Positions 35,535 through 45,443 of a DNA stretch of 64,000 nt are shown here, one piece after another (within the stretch, counting starts at the first letter, position 1; every line of letters begins with the position of its first letter). Origin of the DNA: Acinetobacter sp. B51(2017). GTDB lineage: Bacteria > Pseudomonadota > Gammaproteobacteria > Pseudomonadales > Moraxellaceae. The position numbers and the translations under genes are program-made. The stretch lies in the NCBI RefSeq assembly GCF_003711395.1, contig NZ_PJRJ01000013.1:1-64000 (forward strand), in the 5' to 3' direction. The notes beneath the pieces were generated by a model, which was not told the origin of the DNA, did not search any database, and worked only from the letters and a program-made list of their open reading frames with translations.

Positions 35535-35801
35535 ATGACTCAAGCTCTTTATCTTAGTTTGGCGATAAGTAGCTTATTGCTGATCAGTTGTGGTTCGGAC
35601 AGCAGAAAAATGCTATCTACGCTTCCCCAAGATGACCCTAAAAGCATCAGTGCAGATGAATTAAAAATTCAAGATGTGGCAGATGCAAGAAAATATTTAG
35701 TATTACAAGCCATCCAGCAGCCCAAACAAACCCTTTATTCTGCCTACTCCGCCACTCAAATTGTGGCGCAAAATCTGAGGGTATATTGGTGTCATATTTG
35801 A
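35535..35801 (+). CDS. Small putative lipoprotein
   Basis: An 88-residue protein with a type II signal peptide: a short hydrophobic stretch ending in the lipobox LLISC (Cys19 lipidated), followed by GSDSR. The mature part of about 70 residues is helical and polar, with no known domain, and ends in YWCHI. Asp is not at position +2, so outer-membrane sorting is expected. Monocistronic by spacing. Function unknown. Confidence 0.7.
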   Translation: MTQALYLSLAISSLLLISCGSDSRKMLSTLPQDDPKSISADELKIQDVADARKYLVLQAIQQPKQTLYSAYSATQIVAQNLRVYWCHI

Positions 35802-35834
35802 ATTGAACCGAGCCAATAGCGTATTCTCAAATAA

Positions 35835-35862
35835 AAAAAAGCCCCAGATGGGGCTTTTTTGG
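35835..35862. terminator. Convergent terminator before actP
   Basis: Stem AAAAAAGCCCC / GGGGCTTTTTT (35835-35845 and 35850-35860), loop AGAT. Serves the lipoprotein gene and actP. Confidence 0.92.
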
Positions 35863-35874
35863 CATCTTTATTTC

Positions 35875-37581
35875 TTAGTGATCAGATGCACCAGAGATAC
35901 CAATACCCGTTTGTGAACGTACAAACTGCGCATCAAAAGCACGGCGCTCTTCTTGTGCTTGTGGCGAGTTATCTGTTACAGAGAACAACCAGCAGCAAAT
36001 GAAGGCCAATGGCATCGCAAAGATAGCTGGGCCATTAAATGGATTCACTGCTGTATCCGAAATACCTAAAGTATCTACCCAAACTGCTTTAGATAAGATA
36101 ATTAAGATCACAGCTAGGATCAGACCCACTAGACCACCAACCACTGCACCACGCGTGGTCAAGCCTTTCCAGAACATCGAAAGTACCAATACTGGGAAGT
36201 TCGCACATGCCGCAACAGAGAAGGCTAAGCCAACCATAAAGGCCACGTTTTGTTTTTCGAACAAAATACCCAAGATCATGGCAAAGATCGCTAAACCTAA
36301 AGTCGCAATTTTTGACATACGTAGTTCAGACTCAGGGGTGGTTTGACCTTTCTTAAATACGTTGGCATATAAGTCATGTGAGATGGCTGAAGCGCCAGAT
36401 AGGGTTAAACCTGCAACCACCGCCAAAATTGTGGCAAAAGCAACTGCAGAAATAAAGCCCATAAATAAGTCGCCGCCTACTGCATCGGACAAATGCACCG
36501 CAGCCATGTTGTTACCACCTACCAGTTCTAATTTACCTGTTAGTGCCATTTTAGCCACATCAAGGAACTGTGGGTTGTTAGACACGTAAAGGATCGCACC
36601 AAAACCAATAATAAAGGTGAGTAGGTAGAAGTAACCAATGAAACCTGTTGCCACTACAACAGACTTACGTGCTTCTTTAGCATCTTTTACTGTAAAGAAG
36701 CGCATTAAGATATGTGGTAAACCTGCTGTACCAAACATCAAGGCTAAACCTAAAGAAATCGCATCAATTGGGTTAGAGGCTAAACTTCCTGGGCCCATGA
36801 TTTTTGCTGCATCATCTAGATTTAAGTCATGTACTTTAGAAAAGACTTGAATGGATTGTTCAAACATCCCGGTAAAGCTAAAGCCCACGCCTTTCATCAC
36901 CATAAAGGCCATGAACGTTGCACCAGACAATAGCATGACTGCTTTAATGATCTGTACCCATGTGGTGGCTAACATACCGCCAAACATCACATACGCCATC
37001 ATTAATAGGCCAACAATCACAACCGCTAAGTTATAATTTAAACCAAACAGAAGTTTAATTAGCTGGCCTGCACCAACCATCTGTGCAATTAGATAAAACG
37101 CCACCACAACCAGCGAGCTAAACGCAGCCATGGTACGTACAGGCTTTTCTTGTAAACGGAACGAAACCACATCAGATAGGTTAAATTTACCTAAGTTACG
37201 TAAACGTTCAGCCACTAAAAATAGAACAATTGGCCACCCTACCATAAAGCCTAGTGAATATAGCAAGCCATCAAAGCCCGACATAAACACCATAGCAGAG
37301 ATCCCTAAGAACGATGCAGCTGACATATAGTCACCGGCAATTGCCAGACCGTTTTGGAAGCCTGAAATACCACCACCTGCGGTATAGAAATCATTGGTAT
37401 TGGTGGTTTGCTTGGCTGCCCACTTGGTAATAAATAAGGTTGCCCCCACAAAAATCATAAACATGATAATTGCAGGCCAGTTGGTTGGTTGTTGCTCTGC
37501 TGCACCTAAGTCAGGACCAGCAAATGCCATGCCTGAGCTTAAAAGCAATGTTGCTGCGGCAAAAACTTTAGATTTCATCAT
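35875..37581 (-). CDS. actP: ActP, acetate/cation symporter
   Basis: A 568-residue sodium:solute symporter with a cleavable N-terminal segment ([11 protein letters not shown] near residue 20) and thirteen or so helices. Family features are [29 protein letters not shown] near 70-95 and the GAILYVSNN region. It imports acetate and other short carboxylates. It overlaps the upstream DUF485 gene by 4 bp (ATGA), giving the classic yjcH-actP pair. CrbS/CrbR and acs nearby complete an acetate-use module. Confidence 0.95.
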   Translation of the reverse strand: MMKSKVFAAATLLLSSGMAFAGPDLGAAEQQPTNWPAIIMFMIFVGATLFITKWAAKQTTNTNDFYTAGGGISGFQNGLAIAGDYMSAASFLGISAMVFMSGFDGLLYSLGFMVGWPIVLFLVAERLRNLGKFNLSDVVSFRLQEKPVRTMAAFSSLVVVAFYLIAQMVGAGQLIKLLFGLNYNLAVVIVGLLMMAYVMFGGMLATTWVQIIKAVMLLSGATFMAFMVMKGVGFSFTGMFEQSIQVFSKVHDLNLDDAAKIMGPGSLASNPIDAISLGLALMFGTAGLPHILMRFFTVKDAKEARKSVVVATGFIGYFYLLTFIIGFGAILYVSNNPQFLDVAKMALTGKLELVGGNNMAAVHLSDAVGGDLFMGFISAVAFATILAVVAGLTLSGASAISHDLYANVFKKGQTTPESELRMSKIATLGLAIFAMILGILFEKQNVAFMVGLAFSVAACANFPVLVLSMFWKGLTTRGAVVGGLVGLILAVILIILSKAVWVDTLGISDTAVNPFNGPAIFAMPLAFICCWLFSVTDNSPQAQEERRAFDAQFVRSQTGIGISGASDH

Positions 37582-37913
37582 AGTTGCGGTCCTTTTTCCT
37601 GAGCAATGGCTTCAACTTCGCGAATCGCGTCGTTGTTTAAACTGTCAAGTTTGTTGTTAGCAATGTAGGAATACACACCACACAACACAAATGACAGTAC
37701 GATGATGCCTAAACCTAAAGGAATACCAATGGTCGTGACACCGCCACCTAAGGACTGCAATAAGAATTCTTTGTTATAGCCTACAAGAAGCATAAAACCG
37801 ACGTAAACAAAAAGCATGATAGCCGTGAGCGTCCAGCTCAAGCGACTTTTTCGTGCCACCATTTCTTTGAATTTTGGATTCTGTAGAATACGTTCTACTT
37901 GTACTTGATCCAT
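37578..37913 (-). CDS. yjcH: DUF485 membrane protein (YjcH type)
   Basis: A 111-residue inner-membrane protein with two hydrophobic helices (about 31-52 and 66-90) and an N-terminal cytoplasmic region [19 protein letters not shown]485 proteins are almost always encoded directly before actP and are co-expressed with it; a helper role in acetate transport is assumed but not proven. Here it overlaps actP by 4 bp and faces the divergent crbS gene across a 182-bp promoter region. Confidence 0.92.
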   Translation of the reverse strand: MDQVQVERILQNPKFKEMVARKSRLSWTLTAIMLFVYVGFMLLVGYNKEFLLQSLGGGVTTIGIPLGLGIIVLSFVLCGVYSYIANNKLDSLNNDAIREVEAIAQEKGPQL

Positions 37914-38095
37914 GTTGTACTCCCTGCGCGAAAACCATTCAGCGCGATTTTTTAATTCGAATTATCTATGTTGCCAAAGTAGCAATCTGCGCTGGGCTTG
38001 TAATTTAGACTTTGGTCGTTAAAAATTAAGCAATTCTGACTGAGCAGTTCAGCAATCGGTTATCATAGCCGCATAATTTGTACCCTGTAGGCAAT

Positions 38096-41000
38096 ATGAA
38101 CAGTTGGCTTATCATGGGGGTGCTGGCCCTCTATATCGCACTCCTCTTTATCTGTGCATTCTTTGGTGAAAAACATGCCAGCCGCTTAAGCACTCGCGGC
38201 CGTATGCTATTGTTTAGTCTAACTTTAGGTGTGTACTGTTCATCTTGGACTTTTTATGGCGCAACAGGTGCTGCGGTACGTGAAGGGATCATCTTTTTAC
38301 CCATCTATTTAGGCCCATTATTGTTTGTGGCACTCGGCTATGACATTTGGCGTCGCCTTGGACGAGTACGCCAGCATCATGCTATTTCATCAATTGCCGA
38401 CTTTGTCGCAGCACGTTATGGCAAAAGTGGTTCATTGGCATCATTGGTGACCATTCTTGCGGTTATCGCGATTATTCCATATTTAGCCTTGCAGCTACGC
38501 GCAATTGCCCTAAGTGCCACCGTGATTATGGATCAGGACACCAGCCTAGCTGCCACAAGTAACGGGGTACTGTTTTTAACTGCCATTTTAGCTATCTTGG
38601 CCATGATTTTTGGTACACGGCAGATTGCTAATACCGAACAACACGGCGGTTTAATGCTGGCAGTGGCATTTGAATCCTTCGTTAAATTATTTGCGTTACT
38701 TGCGGTCGCTCTGTTTTTTATTTTTGCAGAACCAGGTAATTTACAACAAATTTCCAGCGATGCTGCGCATACTTTCCGACAAGTACAATTATTTGGTGTA
38801 CCCGATACCTTTTGGATTCAAACTTTATTGGCCGCACTAGCGATTATCTGTTTACCGCGTCAGTTCCATGTTGCTGTGGTTGAATTACGCGATGAAAAGC
38901 ATATTCGTGGGGCTAGACGTTGGTTTGCAACCTATTTAATTTTAACTACAATCGCCATTATTCCAATTGCCAGTTGGGCTTTACATGCTGCACCTGGGTA
39001 TTTGGCTATTCCAGATGTAGCAGTGTTGTCCCTACCTTTAAGCTATAATCAGGATTGGCTAACCATCTTGGCATTTTTAGGTGGTTTCTCTGCGTCGACA
39101 GGCATGCTCTTGGTTTCTTCAGTGGCGCTGTCGATTATGCTCAGCAATGACTTAATTATGCCTGCTTTATGGCGTTTAGGTTTACTGTCACGTCATGACA
39201 AACGCTTGCCTTTGGTACTTAAATTCACGCGCCGTGTATGTATTTTGGCAGTTATGCTACTGGGCTTTTTATTCTTTCATTTCTTTAATGATATCGACCA
39301 GTTATCAGTATTTGGTTTACTCGCCTTTAGTGCTGTGGCTCAGTTTGCCCCTGCTTTAATTGGCGGCTTGTATTGGCGCGGTGGTAGTAAACAAGGAGTT
39401 TATGCAGGTTTAATTGCTGGCTTTGCTATGTGGGCCTACACCCTATTTTTGCCCACGGTATTACGCAGCCTACCACTTGACTATGCGCTGATGAGCGAAG
39501 CCTTTTTGAACCAAGGTCCTTTAGGTTTAGTTTGGTTACGTCCTGAAGCTTTATTTGGATTTCAATCTTTTGCCCCACTTACCCATGGTGTGATTTGGGC
39601 TTTGGGCTTAAACATCTTGCTGTATATTTGGGTATCTAGAATTTTCCGTCCAAGTATTGCAGAGCAAATTCAAGCAGAGAGCTTCTTTTATTACGAAACC
39701 AAACCGTTGCCAGCGCAAAGCATCTCAACTGAAATGAGCTATTTACAGCATGATGTAGCGCGTCTTAAAGTAGGTGACCTGATAGCCCTAGCCAAACGTA
39801 TTACTGGCGATGGTCCAACCATTCAAGCCTTCCAGCAATTTTGTGCGCAAAACAATGTCATCTTAAATGAAAACAGCAGTGCCAATGGCATGTGGTGGCG
39901 TTTTACCGAACAATATTTAGCAGGCACTATTGGCGCAGCTTCGGCACGTACTTTGCTCACCACAGCCATGGTCAATAACGGTTTAGCTTTAGGTCAGGTG
40001 GCCAATATTTTAGACCAAGCCTCACAATGGCAACGCTTTAACCAAAATCTGATTATGACCATGATTGATCATATGACCCAAGGGGTGAGTGTGGTCGATG
40101 AAAATATGTGTCTAGTTGCTTGGAATAATCAATATTTAAAACTATTCGATTATCCAAAAGATATTGTTTATGTCGGCTGTCCAATTGCCGATTTAATTCG
40201 TTATAACGCCGAACGTGGTGAGTGTGGTCCGGGTTCAATTGAAGAGCATGTACGTAAACGCATTCACTGGATGAAAGTCGGTAGCGCACACGAATTTGAA
40301 CGTGTGCGTAAAGATGGGCGCGTGATTCAAATGCGCGGTAATCCAATTGAAGGCGGTGGTTTTGTGACGACCTTTGCCGATATTACCGCATTCCGTGAAA
40401 ACGAAGCCTTACTGGAAGGTCGGGTGCAAGATCGTACGCAACAACTTGCTGATGCACTAGCCGAACAACAATTGGCGCGTGAACAAGCCGATAAAGCCAA
40501 TATGTCGAAAAGTCGTTTCATTGCTGCCGCCAGTCATGACTTATTGCAACCGATGCATGCAGCACGCTTATTTAGTACTGCATTAGAACAAAGTATGCAG
40601 TCGGAAGAAGACCGTAAAACGCTACAGCAATTAGATCGTTCTTTGCATGGGGCCGAAAGTATGCTCTCTGCACTTTTGGATATTGCACGTTTAGAAGGTG
40701 GAACTATTCAACCGAATCGTCAACCTTATCCTTTACATGATTTACTCAGCGATTTAGAACTACAATTTAAATCGATTGCTGCACAGCGTGGCATTCAATT
40801 TCATGTCCATGATGTGCAATTTTGGATTGATACCGACCCGCAATGGATTCGTCGTATTATTCAAAACTTTGTCAGCAATGCATTGCGTTATACCGCTAAA
40901 GGCCGAGTCGTGGTTGGGGTATTACGTTCAGCAGAGCGCGCCAATCATATTCGTATAGGCGTTTGGGATACTGGCCCTGGTATTGCCGAAGAGCAACGCA

Positions 41001-41587
41001 TCAAATTGTTCCAAGAATTTGAACGCTGTGGGCATACCTCGCCTTGGGGTGAGCAAGGTCTAGGATTGGGATTGGCCATCGTACAACGTATGACCAGCAT
41101 GTTGAATTATCCTGTGCATGTATATTCGGAATATGGTAAAGGCTCATGTTTTATGATTGAAGTGCCAGTCGTGCCTGCCCCAAAAGTCGTGGCACAGCCT
41201 GTACAAGCTGTACCGCTGAAAACCAAAGCCTATAAGATTCTATGCTTAGACAATGATGAAACCATTTTAGAAGGTATGAGTACCCTTCTCACCAAATGGG
41301 GGTATCAAGTGTTTAAAGCCACCGAACCCGAACAAGCTGCCGAGATGATTCAGCAAGAAAACATTCAAGTTTGGTTGGTCGATCAACACTTAAACAATGA
41401 CAAAATTGGTTTAGATTTTATTCTAGCACATCGTCAAGACAAAGTACCTGTGGCCTTAATTACTGCCGATTCTGACCCAGAATTACCGCAGCGTCTTAAA
41501 GAGCTGAATATTATGTTGCTACGTAAACCACTTAAACCAGCAGGCTTACGTGCTTGGTTGTCAGGTTTAAAAATCTCCAACAACTAA
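38096..41587 (+). CDS. crbS: CrbS-type hybrid sensor kinase with fused SSS transporter domain
   Basis: A 1163-residue membrane kinase. Residues about 1-500 are a sodium:solute symporter-like domain with thirteen helices. A PAS domain lies near 650-760, then a short coiled coil. The HisKA domain follows with phospho-acceptor His near 813 in ASHDLLQPMHA. The ATPase has N-box NFVSNALRY near 925, DTGPGIAEE and GLGLGLAIV. A C-terminal receiver has phospho-Asp near 1096 in VWLVDQHL and Lys in LRKPLKP. This layout is that of CrbS (MxtR in Pseudomonas), which senses acetate/short carboxylates and controls acs. ATG 38096 is preferred over a TTG six codons upstream. Confidence 0.88.
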   Translation: MNSWLIMGVLALYIALLFICAFFGEKHASRLSTRGRMLLFSLTLGVYCSSWTFYGATGAAVREGIIFLPIYLGPLLFVALGYDIWRRLGRVRQHHAISSIADFVAARYGKSGSLASLVTILAVIAIIPYLALQLRAIALSATVIMDQDTSLAATSNGVLFLTAILAILAMIFGTRQIANTEQHGGLMLAVAFESFVKLFALLAVALFFIFAEPGNLQQISSDAAHTFRQVQLFGVPDTFWIQTLLAALAIICLPRQFHVAVVELRDEKHIRGARRWFATYLILTTIAIIPIASWALHAAPGYLAIPDVAVLSLPLSYNQDWLTILAFLGGFSASTGMLLVSSVALSIMLSNDLIMPALWRLGLLSRHDKRLPLVLKFTRRVCILAVMLLGFLFFHFFNDIDQLSVFGLLAFSAVAQFAPALIGGLYWRGGSKQGVYAGLIAGFAMWAYTLFLPTVLRSLPLDYALMSEAFLNQGPLGLVWLRPEALFGFQSFAPLTHGVIWALGLNILLYIWVSRIFRPSIAEQIQAESFFYYETKPLPAQSISTEMSYLQHDVARLKVGDLIALAKRITGDGPTIQAFQQFCAQNNVILNENSSANGMWWRFTEQYLAGTIGAASARTLLTTAMVNNGLALGQVANILDQASQWQRFNQNLIMTMIDHMTQGVSVVDENMCLVAWNNQYLKLFDYPKDIVYVGCPIADLIRYNAERGECGPGSIEEHVRKRIHWMKVGSAHEFERVRKDGRVIQMRGNPIEGGGFVTTFADITAFRENEALLEGRVQDRTQQLADALAEQQLAREQADKANMSKSRFIAAASHDLLQPMHAARLFSTALEQSMQSEEDRKTLQQLDRSLHGAESMLSALLDIARLEGGTIQPNRQPYPLHDLLSDLELQFKSIAAQRGIQFHVHDVQFWIDTDPQWIRRIIQNFVSNALRYTAKGRVVVGVLRSAERANHIRIGVWDTGPGIAEEQRIKLFQEFERCGHTSPWGEQGLGLGLAIVQRMTSMLNYPVHVYSEYGKGSCFMIEVPVVPAPKVVAQPVQAVPLKTKAYKILCLDNDETILEGMSTLLTKWGYQVFKATEPEQAAEMIQQENIQVWLVDQHLNNDKIGLDFILAHRQDKVPVALITADSDPELPQRLKELNIMLLRKPLKPAGLRAWLSGLKISNN

Positions 41588-41590
41588 AAC

Positions 41591-41620
41591 AAAAAAAGAC
41601 CGCAATTGCGGTCTTTTTTT
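41591..41620. terminator. Convergent terminator between crbS and crbR
   Basis: Perfect palindrome AAAAAAAGACCGC-AATT-GCGGTCTTTTTTT; works on both strands. Confidence 0.93.
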
Positions 41621-41636
41621 ATGAATGTATCAATGC

Positions 41637-42287
41637 TTAAACTTTACGTTCTTCAATATTTAAAGCATTAATAGCCAATACCGCTTGGGTACGATTTTGC
41701 ACACCCAATTTACGGAAAATTGCTGTTACATGCGCTTTAATGGTCGCTTCAGACACATCCAACTCATAGGCAATTTGTTTATTGAGTAAACCTTCTGCCA
41801 CCATCATCAAAACACGGAATTGCTGTGGGGTCAAAGATTGAATTCGTTCTGCTAAAGCAGTTTCATCCGCCGCACGCGGGTCAAAATTCATATTGGCAGG
41901 TAAATTTGGTGGTAACCAAATCTCGCCTTCTAAGACTTGACGAATCGCTTCACCAATATGGCTAGGATGCGCAGATTTTGGGATATAACCCATCGCACCA
42001 TGCGCGATAGAACGTTGAATAATAGATACTTCTTCATGCGCAGACACGACAATAATCGGGAGTGCTGGATATTGCGCACGCACATGCACCAGCGCCGAAA
42101 AGCCGGATGCACCTGGCAAGTTTAAGTCTAATAAAACAAGATCAGGTTCGGGGCCATTTTCTAAGCGTTCGTAAAATTCATTTACAGCAGCAGTCTCATG
42201 AATTTGGGCTTGCGGTAAGCTATAACGCACGGCTTGAATCAGCGCATGACGGAATAACGGATGATCATCAACGATTAAAATATTCAT
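41637..42287 (-). CDS. crbR: CrbR-type NarL/LuxR response regulator
   Basis: A 216-residue regulator. The receiver domain (about 1-120) starts MNILIVDDHPLF, with phospho-Asp in LVLLDLNLPG and Lys in YIPKSAH. A LuxR helix-turn-helix (about 148-210) has LTPQQFRVLMMVAEGLLNKQIA and EATIKAHVTAI. Convergent with crbS, it is very probably its partner: CrbS/CrbR pairs activate acs. The ATG at 42287 gives the standard receiver start; a longer in-frame start adds ten non-conserved residues. Confidence 0.88.
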   Translation of the reverse strand: MNILIVDDHPLFRHALIQAVRYSLPQAQIHETAAVNEFYERLENGPEPDLVLLDLNLPGASGFSALVHVRAQYPALPIIVVSAHEEVSIIQRSIAHGAMGYIPKSAHPSHIGEAIRQVLEGEIWLPPNLPANMNFDPRAADETALAERIQSLTPQQFRVLMMVAEGLLNKQIAYELDVSEATIKAHVTAIFRKLGVQNRTQAVLAINALNIEERKV

Positions 42288-42660
42288 AAGTAGTGACGCG
42301 AAAGATCTGGTGCACATTAGGCTCTATTCTAACCACACATCGACGCGAAGCGATACGCAAGAATTGATTATTTTTCACTAAAGCCGTCTTTTTAGTACAC
42401 AAAAGCAGCTTTTTGCAGCATTTATGAATAATCTAAGCAGATTTTTATATAAATTTTATTCTTGGTAATGCAATCCTTATACCTATGAAATATAAATTTA
42501 TTATTCAAATACTTATATTTATTTTTATTTATAAAAATCTTAAAAAAAGTTTATATCTTAAAAACAGATAACCTATTTTTTTTTGCTTATTTTACACAAA
42601 ATCTGATGTGTTGATTAATAAACAGCAATCCAAGATTAAAAGTAATTAGGCTGTTTTATT
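42288..42660. other. AT-rich intergenic region between crbR and the sulfur genes
   Basis: A 373-bp divergent region with no supported gene. A moderate promoter for the FMN reductase gene is TTTACA (42591-42596), 17 bp, ATTAAT (42614-42619). I looked for a sigma54 -24/-12 element (expected if an SfnR-like activator controls the sulfur genes) and found none I would defend. Runs of A and T fill 42480-42560. Confidence 0.45.
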
Positions 42661-43389
42661 ATGACAACTTTAACTCAAAAACCTTTAAATATTGTGGCTG
42701 TTTCTGGCGGTCTCAATCATCCTTCAAAAACTGAAGCCTTAGTCCAAGAAATCCTCAACGAACTTGGTGATGCCACGCCAATTCATGTGCATTTCATTAA
42801 GTTTAGCGAAATTGGACATTTACTCGGTGGCGCCATTTACCGCAACCAATTGCCACAGCGCGTTCAAGATGATTTAGCAGCGGTTGAAGCAGCAGATGCC
42901 CTAATTGTAGGTACACCAGTTTACCGTGCATCATTTACTGGTTTATTCAAACACTTCTTTGACTTTGTTGAACAAACTGCCCTTGTTGATGTTCCTGTTT
43001 TATTGGCTGCTTCTGGTGGTTCAGAGCGTCATGCCTTAGTCCTAGAACATCAATTACGTCCGTTGTTTAGCTTCTTCCAAGCACAAACTTTACCAATTGG
43101 CGTTTATGCAACTGACAAAGATTTTACTCCTGAATACACGGTAAAAAGCGAACTACTCCGCGACCGTATTACTTTAGCAGTGGCGCGTGCTTTACCAATT
43201 TTAGAGTGGGCGCCTGCTAAAGGTCAGCGTGCAGAAGTGGTCAAAGAGAAAACCGTACAAGCCAGCCAACATCTTGGGATTAACAAGCAAATCGAACAAG
43301 AAGAAGTGTTGCCCTCTGCTGCAGTACCAAGCCTAGATGCAGCTGAAGCACGTTTGCATGGCAAAAAAGTTACACCTGAAGTGGCTTAA
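42661..43389 (+). CDS. msuE: NAD(P)H-dependent FMN reductase, MsuE type
   Basis: A 242-residue flavodoxin-fold reductase. FMN-binding signs are VAVSGGLNHPSKTEALV near residues 12-28 and VGTPVYRASFTGLFKHFFD near 82-100. MsuE supplies FMNH2 to two-component monooxygenases that release sulfur from alkylsulfonates and sulfones. It is directly followed by sfnG, its likely customer, after 30 bp with an own ribosome site. The C-terminal 50 residues are charged and longer than in minimal reductases. Confidence 0.87.
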   Translation: MTTLTQKPLNIVAVSGGLNHPSKTEALVQEILNELGDATPIHVHFIKFSEIGHLLGGAIYRNQLPQRVQDDLAAVEAADALIVGTPVYRASFTGLFKHFFDFVEQTALVDVPVLLAASGGSERHALVLEHQLRPLFSFFQAQTLPIGVYATDKDFTPEYTVKSELLRDRITLAVARALPILEWAPAKGQRAEVVKEKTVQASQHLGINKQIEQEEVLPSAAVPSLDAAEARLHGKKVTPEVA

Positions 43390-43419
43390 TCCATCACCAT
43401 ACTTAATGAGGGTCTGCAT

Positions 43420-44505
43420 ATGTCTCAACCAATTACTTTTGCTTACTGGGTACCCAATGTCAGCGGTGGTTTAGTGGTCAGTAGCATTGAACAACGTACC
43501 GATTGGAGCTATGACTACAATGTGCGTTTAGCACAAAGCGCTGAACAGGCTGGTTTTGACTATGCTCTGACCCAAATTCGTTTTACTGCTGGCTATAACG
43601 CAGAAAATCAGCATGAATCGGTCAGCTTCAGTCATGCTTTGCTAGCCAAAACTGAACGTTTAAAAGTGATTGCTGCTATTTTACCAGGGCCTTGGAAACC
43701 TGCCCTTGCAGCTAAACAATTGGCCACCATTGATCATCTCACCAATGGTCGTATCGCGATTAATGTGGTCAGTGGTTGGTTCCGTGGTGAATTTGATGCG
43801 ATTGGTGAAGAGTGGCCTGAGCATGATGTCCGTTATCAGCGTTCGGAAGAATTTATCCGCACCTTAAAAGGTGTTTGGACGCAAGATAATTACAGCTTTG
43901 ACGGTAAATTCTATCAGTTTAAAGACTACACTTTAAGTCCAAAACCTGTGCAAAAACCGCATATTGAAATTTTCCAAGGTGGCAGTTCGCGTGCTGCGCG
44001 TGATATGGCATCCCGTGTCTCCGATTGGTACTTCACCAATGGCAACACTCCAGATGAGCTTAAAAAACAAATTGATGATTTACGTGCCAAAGCCAAGGCC
44101 AATAATCACGAGATTAAAGTCGGGGTAAATGCCTTTATTATTGCCCGTGATACCGAAGAAGAAGCACAAGCGGTATTACAAGAGATTATTGATAAAGCCC
44201 ATATTCAGGCAGTGAACTCCTTTGCAGATGCTACGCGTGAAGCAGGTGCTGCAACGCTTGAGGGCGAAGGTAACTGGGCAAAATCAACTTTTGAAGATTT
44301 AGTACAATATAACGATGGCTTTAAAACCAATTTAATTGGTACCCCACAACAAATTGCCGAACGCATTGTGCAGTTAAAAAGCATTGGGGTTGATTTAATT
44401 CTCTCTGGCTTTTTACACTTTATTGAGGAGATAGAATATTTTGGTGCAAAGGTTTTACCTTTAGTACGTGAGCTTGAGCAGCAACAGCAACGAAAATCTG
44501 CTTAA
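43420..44505 (+). CDS. sfnG: SfnG, FMNH2-dependent dimethylsulfone monooxygenase
   Basis: A 361-residue luciferase-like (beta-alpha)8 monooxygenase. It converts dimethylsulfone to methanesulfinate using FMNH2 from the preceding reductase. Recognisable segments include FAYWVPNVSGGLVVS near the N-terminus, HLTNGRIAINVVSGWFRGEF near residues 107-126 and IEIFQGGSSRAARDMA near 183. The pair with msuE and the SfnC-like gene at 45444 forms a sulfur-scavenging set, used when sulfate is scarce. Followed by a strong terminator. Confidence 0.93.
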   Translation: MSQPITFAYWVPNVSGGLVVSSIEQRTDWSYDYNVRLAQSAEQAGFDYALTQIRFTAGYNAENQHESVSFSHALLAKTERLKVIAAILPGPWKPALAAKQLATIDHLTNGRIAINVVSGWFRGEFDAIGEEWPEHDVRYQRSEEFIRTLKGVWTQDNYSFDGKFYQFKDYTLSPKPVQKPHIEIFQGGSSRAARDMASRVSDWYFTNGNTPDELKKQIDDLRAKAKANNHEIKVGVNAFIIARDTEEEAQAVLQEIIDKAHIQAVNSFADATREAGAATLEGEGNWAKSTFEDLVQYNDGFKTNLIGTPQQIAERIVQLKSIGVDLILSGFLHFIEEIEYFGAKVLPLVRELEQQQQRKSA

Positions 44506-44550
44506 AGATTCTGATAAGCCTAATAACAATAAAACAATGTGAGTAATCTT

Positions 44551-44584
44551 ATCCCTTAAGACTCGGCTTAAGGGATTTTTTTAT
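44551..44584 (+). terminator. sfnG terminator
   Basis: Stem ATCCCTTAAG / CTTAAGGGAT (44551-44560 and 44567-44576), loop ACTCGG, seven T. Confidence 0.92.
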
Positions 44585-44754
44585 TTCCTCGATTATTAAT
44601 CTAATTTATTAAAAATAATTTAAAGAGCAATTAAACCAATGTGGATTTTATCTACAACTTTTAGTTAAATTGCTTATTTTCTTGGCATAAATTGTGCATT
44701 TTTTAACATTCTATTACAATAGCCCTGCAACAGCATCATTAAGAGAATAAGAGC

Positions 44755-45411
44755 GTGAAAAATCAAAAAACAGGATTTGTCAGTGGTACTGTGGTGCATA
44801 CTCCATGTGGTTTAAAACCTATTCAAGCCTTACAAATTGGTGATTTAGTTTTAACACGTTCACCTCAAGGTGAAACCAGCTATAAGCCTATTACGCAAAT
44901 TGATAAAACAGTGCAAGCTATTTACCGTTGCACCCTGTTAGCACAACAAGCAGACCAACAATGCACTGTACATTATCTATTTACCACTGCTGAGCAACAA
45001 ATTTTTGCCGACAGCGATTGGATTAAAGTGCTTGAAAGTGAAGAATACCGTTGTAACACCTATAATTTAAGCCAACAACCGTTAAGCTTATGGCAACCCA
45101 AACCCGTTTTTGCTGCCAGCAATCGTAAACAACAAACTTTTGGTTTAAATGCCGCAACCTTTAGCCAAGATATTCAACTCAATGGTCAAGATGATGAATT
45201 TATTTATATTTCTCCAGAGGGTTTAATTCATCATCAACCTAATAGCAACCAATATTCGTTTGCCAAAGTCACCGCGCCGCTGTCGCTCAATAGCGTAAAT
45301 TGGCATAACATTAACAAAAAGACCTTAGTATTACCTGTGTATCAATTGCATCTATCTAATAGTGACAATTACTTTGTGGGGCAAGAAGGAATCTTGGCTC
45401 GCGCAGCCTAA
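44755..45411 (+). CDS. Free-standing degenerate Hint (Hedgehog/intein-like) domain protein
   Basis: A 218-residue cytoplasmic-looking protein that is one Hint-like fold end to end. The N-terminal block GFVSGTVVHTPCGLKPIQALQIGDLVL (residues 7-33) is the Hint A-block. LFTTAEQQIF near 82 corresponds to the T-x-E-H-P-F block. The C-terminal YQLHLSNSDNYFVGQEGILA near 195-214 corresponds to the F/G blocks. All three catalytic points are changed: Gly7 where the nucleophile Cys should be, Gln where the block-B His should be, and no terminal His-Asn. No splicing or cleavage is expected. GTG start with a purine-rich AAGAG upstream. It stands alone between sfnG and the SfnC-like gene. Confidence 0.65.
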   Translation: MKNQKTGFVSGTVVHTPCGLKPIQALQIGDLVLTRSPQGETSYKPITQIDKTVQAIYRCTLLAQQADQQCTVHYLFTTAEQQIFADSDWIKVLESEEYRCNTYNLSQQPLSLWQPKPVFAASNRKQQTFGLNAATFSQDIQLNGQDDEFIYISPEGLIHHQPNSNQYSFAKVTAPLSLNSVNWHNINKKTLVLPVYQLHLSNSDNYFVGQEGILARAA

Positions 45412-45415
45412 TATA

Positions 45416-45443
45416 AAAAAGCCCGCAGTTGCGGGCTTTTTAT
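45416..45443. terminator. Convergent terminator after the Hint gene
   Basis: A 12-bp stem AAAAAGCCCGCA / TGCGGGCTTTTT around GT (effective loop AGTT), A and T runs on both sides. Confidence 0.92.

Noticed and set aside
42288-42660. A sigma54 promoter upstream of the msuE-sfnG genes
   Set aside because: TTGGTAATGCAATCC near 42460 has the wrong spacing and lacks the GC element.
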